In this document: positions 58,255 through 64,000 of the stretch, one piece after another
Numbering within the stretch: the first letter of the stretch is position 1
Layout: the number at the start of each line of letters is the position of its first letter
DNA from: Uranotaenia lowii
Taxonomy: Eukaryota; Arthropoda; Insecta; Diptera; Culicidae
Assembly (NCBI RefSeq): GCF_029784155.1
Contig: NC_073693.1
Span: forward strand, 114,328,683 to 114,392,682
Length of the DNA: 64,000 nt
Reading direction: 5' to 3'
The notes under the pieces: generated by a model
Databases searched by the model: none
What the model was told of the DNA's origin: nothing
Seen by the model: the letters and a program-made list of their open reading frames with translations, nothing else
Made by a program: the position numbers and the translations under genes

Positions 58255-58934
58255 TCTTTTTTTTAGAACTTCACAGAATTAGTTACAGAACTGATTAATC
58301 TTTTCCTTAGTTTAATTTAATTTAATTTGTTAGGTCGCGACGCAACAAGCTCGGGTTATAAATAATTAATGGTCGATTTGGCCCGGGTGAAGTTCAGACC
58401 ATTCCGTGAAACATTGTAATTAAAGAAGACGTTGCACAAATTGGGATCCATTAAAAATCATCACGTTATTAGGAGCGTGTGTGCCAACTGATACTTTTAA
58501 TGCACCAATTATCTAGCATTGAAAATTGTCGCTCTTTTATGAATCTAGAAATTGAAATTTTAGCCCTGGAAATGAAAAAAAAACAATTTGAGTATTTTTT
58601 TATATTCAGGCTTTTTGAAATTTATTTCTATTTTCTAAATTTGATAATTGTCTTGATAAACGTATGTCAAAAAATCATCAAACATTACCTTATCAATATC
58701 GATTCAGTGTTGATCTTTACTTAAACGAAAAATAGGTTAAATTTTAACGTTCAGTTGTTGTATTCAAAGCCATATCTATTAACATAATAACATAGTTCTC
58801 CTTCTCTGATGATAACCTATAGCTTCTTAGTAACACGCAATGTCATCGTAAAATTAAAAAAAAATACGATCAAAAGATGCACACAGAGTTTGTTGTTCAC
58901 CATGACCATGACTTTTTATGCCAACAATAACGGG
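58255..58934. other. 5' flank of receptor duplicate B
   Basis: Collinear with the flank of duplicate A, with scattered substitutions. No ORF is supported. Confidence 0.45.
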
Positions 58935-59434
58935 GGCAGGACATTCGGCCGAAGGCCGCTAGGCCGAATGGGTTAAAAGCCCGAAGGATATTCGGCCGAA
59001 TAGGGCAATACGCCGAATATTATTTGGCCGAATGGATGCTAGGCCCAATGGTCATCAAGCCGAACGGACGATAGCCCGATTAGATGATTGGCCGAATGGT
59101 CGTAAGGCCGAATGGTCGTGAGGCCGAATGGTCGTAAGGCCGAGTGGCCGTAAGGCCGAATGGATGCTAGGCCGAAATGTCATGAGGCCGAACGGTCGTC
59201 GGGCAAAATGGTTGTAAGAGCGAATAGATGCTAAACCTAAAGAGACTGTAAACAAAGAGTCGCCATCTGATCCCTTTCCAAATATTGAGCTTGCAACCCT
59301 GCTGTAGGGCTGCCTTTAAGACTGCTTGGTTCTGCTCGATTGGAATGACACTGACCGAAAAGGAAAAATTCCAATCGCGACATTTCGTCTCTTTGTTTAC
59401 TATAGGCTCGTTAGCTAAACCGAATGGTCACTAG
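58935..59434. repeat. GGCCGAAT minisatellite, copy B
   Basis: Imperfect 15-16-bp units as in 47035-47720. Interrupted by a 176-bp element at 59238-59413 and ended by a hAT element at 59435; a few more units follow at 60233-60270. Confidence 0.88.
59238..59413. mobile_element. Small MITE with 8-bp direct repeats
   Basis: Flanked by GCTAAACC at 59230-59237 and 59414-59421. Subterminal inverted repeat GTAAACAAAGAG / CTCTTTGTTTAC. The uninterrupted GCTAAACCGAATGG in copy A (about 47365) serves as empty site. No ORF. Confidence 0.78.
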
Positions 59435-60232
59435 CAGTCTTCCGAAAATCAATCAAAACAAACACTCAAGATGCGTTTCCTGTTGGAAACATTCAGATTG
59501 TATAATGGGATAGCGCCTCTCGTAACTGCTTCGCCTGGCTGGTATGCAATCTGGATCAGCGCTCCTATCAGCTATGCAAACCGAGTCGCATCATTCAGAA
59601 TTATCGGTTTAGCAAACATCGCATATCGGAGATGAGTGAGATACAAACCGATCCATTCTGAATGTAGCTCACTCAGTATCTGCCGAATTATATGAAATTC
59701 AAAATTATTTTTTGCACGACGAGAAAAATCAAACAGTTGTGCGGGTTCTCAGTAGTTTTAACGTGACGGACGACAGTTTAATAAGAGAACTTGAAAAATT
59801 TGAAAAACATGGCGAAAGTGAACATCTTTCCCTCACAAACACAACTTCAATTTGATTTTGATCATACTGATGTTAAAAAACGTTATAACAACAAATAAAT
59901 TTATTAATTTGTGATATATAGCAAACAAACAAAAAACGCTAATGATCGGCTTCATGTATCACTCACTCACTGCCTGATCCATTCACTCCTGATCGAAGAC
60001 CAACAAGATTCACCATATGCATTGCGCATTGGTGAGATTCCAATTTGATGATGGTGCTGCACTGTTTTGACAGCAAGCATCGTACGAGGTGATCTGTATT
60101 TTAGCGATGAATTGAACGATCGATGATCGGGTAGGTCCAGTAGCAATCAATAACGAAACCCGACCGTTGTACGTTCAGTTGCGAAGTGCAATCAGAAACA
60201 TTCATTGAAAATGAGTGATATTCGGAACACTG
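59435..60232. mobile_element. Nonautonomous hAT element with 8-bp target duplication
   Basis: 798 bp with inverted ends CAGTCTTCCGAAAATC and GATATTCGGAACACTG, flanked by GTCACTAG at 59427-59434 and 60233-60240. A CAG(T)G-type terminus and an 8-bp duplication are diagnostic of hAT. No transposase ORF. Confidence 0.9.
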
Positions 60233-60269
60233 GTCACTAGGTCGATAGTTCATTAGTCCGAATGGTCAT

Positions 60270-60619
60270 TATATTTTTTTTTGTAGCGACCCACCACACT
60301 CCCCACACCAAAAGGCTCGATTGAGCCCCCTGGTAATGGACGCTACTGTTCTCAGCGCGTCTGGCAGCAATTGGACAAAGAAATATTAAACTAAAAACGC
60401 GAGCAAAATTTTACTCATGCTTAGAACTCAAAATGGTAATAATCTAGTGCGAGGAAATGTGACGATACTAATTTAACTTACTTACAACTATGAATCTCAA
60501 TGGAAAGAGATTTCCTTTTAAGAAATTCACTTTAAATTATACAAAAAAAGTTTCAAAACATTCTACATCTAAACTTAAATTTACAAAGGATTAACGCTAC
60601 AAATAGAAAAATTCTTAAT
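60270..60619. other. Stretch without recognisable gene
   Basis: Nothing recognised beyond a T-run near 60272-60282. Confidence 0.4.
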
Positions 60620-61282
60620 TTATTTATTATTCTGATCAACAGATCACATATAGATCCAAATGATGACTTAAAATTAAATTAAAACAAAACACTTAGGTTT
60701 AGCTACGGGCTCCTCAACGCACTTAGAACTTTTCTTCGGAAAACATCCCTCGAAACGTCGAAGTCAAAATGCTCGGAAAAACGGTTGAACGATTTCATTG
60801 TACCGATGAGGGCGCTGTTTGCTCCATAATTGTTCATTCGGATGGGAACATACAATTGAAGTTCCTGATTTCTAAGACCACGGGGTCGCACACTTAGTGG
60901 AATAGCTTCCAGTAGAGAGGGACAGTCGATTCGCGATGTCAAGAGATCAGCAACAAAAGATGCACGGGTTGCATGTTTACGGGCTTGAAGAGTGTCAATG
61001 TCTATAAGGCGGCAACGATTTTCGTAGCTTGGTAAGCGGAAAGGGTCTTGCCAGTTCAGATGCCTAAGGGCGTATCGTAAAAAACGCCGCTGGATAGCCT
61101 CGAGACGTTCAGCGCCGTTCTGGTAGTAGGGGCACCAGACGGCAGATGCGTATTCAAGAATGGAACGAACAATGCTGCAATATAGGCTTTTCAGGCAATA
61201 CACGTCCTTGAAGTCCTTCGCTACTCTAAAAATGAAACCAAGACTTCTCGATGCTTTGTTGCCTACGTAGTTAAGACTAGCT
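60620..61282 (-). pseudogene. CR1/Jockey-type ORF2 3' fragment (same family as 5475-12143)
   Basis: The minus strand encodes NYVGNKASRSLGFIFRVAKD, then VYCLKSLYCSIVRSILEYAS, NGAERLEAIQRRFLRYALRH, LIDIDTLQARKHATRASFVA and the stop at 60703 after KVLSALRSP. Open for 166 codons in this part. It is 5'-truncated near 61282 and useful as the uninterrupted reference for the broken plus-strand copy. Confidence 0.88.
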
Positions 61283-61296
61283 TTGTTTGACTTGTT

Positions 61297-61640
61297 TTAT
61301 CGACTGAGTTTTTCTTTAAATATTTGAAGCAATTTTATTTTGAAAGTTGGGCGACTATTTATTTCTTTTAATTCATTGGGTAAGTTGTTGTATTTTGTTG
61401 GTCCTATGAAGGAAATTCTTCTCTGTCCTAAAGTAGTTATCGACCGACAACGTTGCAGATAATTCAAACGGCGGGTGTTGTGTGTTCTTACTCCAGTAGT
61501 AAAGGTCAGGTTTTGGATGGTATTTGATGAGTGCAGATTATCGAAAACATACATTATGGTTTGGAAATCATAAAGATCTACTAAAGGTAAAATGTTATGG
61601 GAAGTGGAAGAATAAATGAGTTTAGTTGAGTACTAGCTGA
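61297..61640 (-). pseudogene. CR1/L2-like non-LTR ORF2 C-terminal fragment
   Basis: The minus strand reads NILPLVDLYDFQTIMYVFDN, then THNTRRLNYLQRCRSITTLG, RRISFIGPTKYNNLPNELKE and FKIKLLQIFKEKLSR. This is the C-terminal pattern of CR1/L2-type elements (GP..WN.LP...K near the end). It is probably a different family from the preceding fragment. Confidence 0.7.
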
Positions 61641-61991
61641 TTTTACCCGGCCTTGCTCGGGTTCACATAAAATTTAAATCAAAATGAGTCGTTTGACTTT
61701 TTGAAATTTTGAAAGCTTTTTGTTCATCATCATAACAAAATTGACCATGTTTGGCCATGTAAGCTTTGTAAGTTTTTTAAGTCTTCTTAAAGTTTTGATT
61801 GGGACTATTAGCAAAGTTTATAGTTTTCATATTATTGAATAACTAATAGCAAATAACTTTGCCAATACAAAATTGAAATAATTTCCCTTGAATCAAAAGT
61901 TATCTATTAAATTATTGAATTATATATTAGATTATAAGGTTTTTTTTTTGCTTGAAAGCTTATTCATTCTATCACGAAACACATTTTTACC

Positions 61992-62471
61992 TAAGGTTGC
62001 CGTTGTCCGGATTTATTCGGACTTGCCAGCACATTTGACTCAAAATTTGAGATAAGTCCAGTCCGGCCTGGTGGCCCGGATTTCGTTGAGAAATGCCCGG
62101 ATTTTGCGCGGATTTATTCACTTCATTTTAAAAATGTAAGATAAAACTAAAATTGAATTATTATAATTTTTCATTTTTACGTCCAAAAAGAAATTTTTAA
62201 GGGTGAAAGTTTTATCCAAATAATCATGATTTGTGTTTGGAAGCTTGATATACAATTAAAAATCTGCTGATGGGGTTTGATGAAAAAAAAATCAAGTGTA
62301 TTCTTCTTGATTTAAACTGACTAATTCTGGGGTTTTGATAAAGTTACCAGGATATAGCCCGGATATCTGGTAGATTATTTTGAAATCAAATGATGGATTT
62401 TGCCAGGGTTTCCGATAAAATTGGCTGGATTTTTCCGGTCCCGATACGTCCGGAAAAATTTGGCAACCTTG
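61992..62471. mobile_element. hAT-like MITE, TAAGGTTGCC ends
   Basis: Inverted ends TAAGGTTGCC and GGCAACCTTG resemble those of the element at 6893-7253. TTTTAC occurs on both sides (an imperfect duplication). The interior has repeated CCGGAT motifs (TCCGGATTTATTCGGA, CCCGGATTTCG, CCCGGATTTTG). No ORF. Confidence 0.65.
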
Positions 62472-63689
62472 TTTTACACCCACCAGTTTTTAGGAAGCTT
62501 GAATTTATTTACTCTTTTTTATGCATGCACAATGCATTTTTTTTAATTTTTAACATGTGTTATCTAGTGAAAATCCAGAATATTTAGCTTTTAAACATAC
62601 GTGAATGACTTTTTTTGAAGATGGATGATCTCCCCGTAGAATGGTATACCTATTAAGTTTAATTTTGTACATACACATTTCTGAAGAGATTTCCACTGAA
62701 GCCTTATAAAAGACTTCCTCTGCATGTTTTGAATGTGGTTTTTTAGTTTTCTTATAAATGGCAGAATTGAACACATTGATGAACAATAATAACTTACAAT
62801 TTATAAATTGATCGATGAAATTAAATTGCACAAAAAAAAACTTTAATTACTAAAAAGTTTCATGCATTGTATTTGGTTTTAACTTTTTCCATAAAATGAA
62901 CGTTTAATTGTCTTATCCATATTGTAAATTAAATTCCTACAAGGCAATCAAGGTGATGAGATCCCAGCCTTGAACTTACAATCCTCAGCATAATTAATTT
63001 TTCATTCCCTACGAGGAATTCCAAAAATATGAAAATGATTGATTTTTTAAAGCTGGAACATTAATTTTCAGTTCGAATAGTTATTCAACTGAAGAAGTCA
63101 ATTCATAATTAAGATGAATCACCGTACCCATACTTTACACACTGCATATTCTTGTAGATTCTCCACGCCCCCCAGCGACGGTTGAGACCGATTTGAAAAT
63201 CACTGTTCTTATAAATATATTTCTAACAGGCGAGTTGTGTTTTTTACTCCTCAATGAATGCTCATTATTGCAATCAAATGCCTCGCACCGGTACCACGTG
63301 GTTTGAACAGTAGAAGGAAAACAACACCCGCCAAAATTTTTCCTTTCTAATCTGTAATGCTCAGCAAGCTTTGATTTGCTTTCCAGTACACGTGAACTCT
63401 GGACGGTCGTTTCTAATGCCCAGCCCATGGTGATGGTAAAAACAACCCCGCCAAAGAAAACGAAATTCAGTTGGCAAAATGGGTGCCATGACTTTTGGTT
63501 CGTGGGAAGAAAAACGAAATTTGTATGGGAGGGTCCCTTTTTTTAGGCGGGAGGGGCTCAAAACTATCACCTCGACCTTTCTCATGTCCGATTACATCAC
63601 TGTACCTAATTTCAAGCTGATCGGTTAAGCGGTGTGGATTTCTATAAGGTGCATATATATATATATATATATATACAAACATATATAGC
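62472..63689. other. Intergenic stretch without recognisable gene
   Basis: AT-rich. The short frames show no recognised domain. An (AT)n microsatellite lies at 63653-63675. Confidence 0.45.
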
Positions 63690-64000
63690 CCAACTCATCT
63701 TTATATATTAGAGAAGATAGCATGGGAAGCCTGTAAATATTTTTTAAACACCTGTTTTGCAGAGATTGTAGTTTTTGTAAAAGTGATTGAGATGCTCTTC
63801 CCCAAATTGATATGAGATAGTGTAATACTGAGTGGATGAATGCATGGTAAAATTTCAACAGAACATGTTGAGGAACAAAGTGTTTTAATATCCAGAGCAC
63901 TCCACAGAGAGGTGAAATTCTTTTTTATAAATTTTGTATATGACTTTTCCACGAGAGAGTGTTGTCTAAATAAATACCTAAGTATTTGAAGCTATGTACT
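63690..64000 (-). pseudogene. CR1/L2-like reverse transcriptase fragment, runs off the window
   Basis: The minus strand from the window edge reads SFKYLGIYLDNTLSWKSHI, then WILKHFVPQHVLLKFYHAFI, HYLISIWGRASQSLLQKLQS and LQNRCLKNIYRLPML, the RT thumb region of CR1/L2-like elements. A stop and a frame change are present. It continues beyond 64000. Confidence 0.8.

Larger units (their letters stand above)
56714..59240. repeat. Segmental duplication, copy B
   Basis: Direct-orientation copy of 43713-47480 (without the 1.1-kb insertion), carrying receptor duplicate B, its 5' flank and part of the GGCCGAAT minisatellite. Confidence 0.85.

Overview
The window looks like repeat-rich insect nuclear DNA. 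A dipteran, mosquito-like genome is my inference. The basis is AT-rich sequence with introns of about 50-80 bp, insect gustatory receptor (GR, 7tm_7) genes with a conserved four-exon plan, and a dense mixture of I-type, RTE-type and CR1/Jockey-type non-LTR elements, a Gypsy element, Tc1-type transposons, hAT- and Mutator-like MITEs and a tRNA-derived SINE. I see no bacterial-style operons, no rRNA and no CRISPR.

The only convincing host genes are chemoreceptors. Five GR genes were resolved to exon level: 3814-5146 (-), 18379-19758 (+), 25696-27078 (-), 44963-46360 (-) and 56854-58254 (-), plus an orphan last exon at 35080-35157 (-). All five share the plan long exon 1, a 57-nt exon 2, a 90- or 93-nt exon 3 and a short last exon, all in phase 0. 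The 18379 and 25696 genes are close paralogues (395 aa each). The 44963 and 56854 genes lie in two copies of a segmental duplication about 12 kb apart. Both carry the same in-frame UGA at codon 110, while the frame and every splice site after it stay open. A candidate multi-exon noncoding transcript lies at 48488-49693.

Everything else is mobile or tandem-repeat DNA, much of it nested. 5475-12143 is a decayed CR1/Jockey-type element (+) broken by a hAT MITE, an unrecognised block and two large foldback elements. 13665-16345 is a decayed RTE element (+). 19830-21954 holds Gypsy-like LTR remnants and a minisatellite, followed by a 940-bp Mutator-like element with a 9-bp target duplication and a GC-rich core. 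23542-25488 is a terminal-inverted-repeat element holding two truncated Tc1 copies. 27391-34868 is one Tc1 transposon containing a solo LTR and a full-length I-type retrotransposon. 35494-43330 is an RTE element (-) containing a young Gypsy element (37419-42170).

The right third (43.7-61 kb) holds the GR segmental duplication with its GGCCGAAT-type minisatellites. It also holds a CR1/Jockey-type element that appears split by a 3.67-kb insert flanked by 156-bp direct repeats, a 712-bp MITE with a visible empty site, two nonautonomous transposons inserted in the minisatellite, and 3' fragments of other retroelements. Paralogous empty sites and target duplications let most insertion boundaries be placed to the base.
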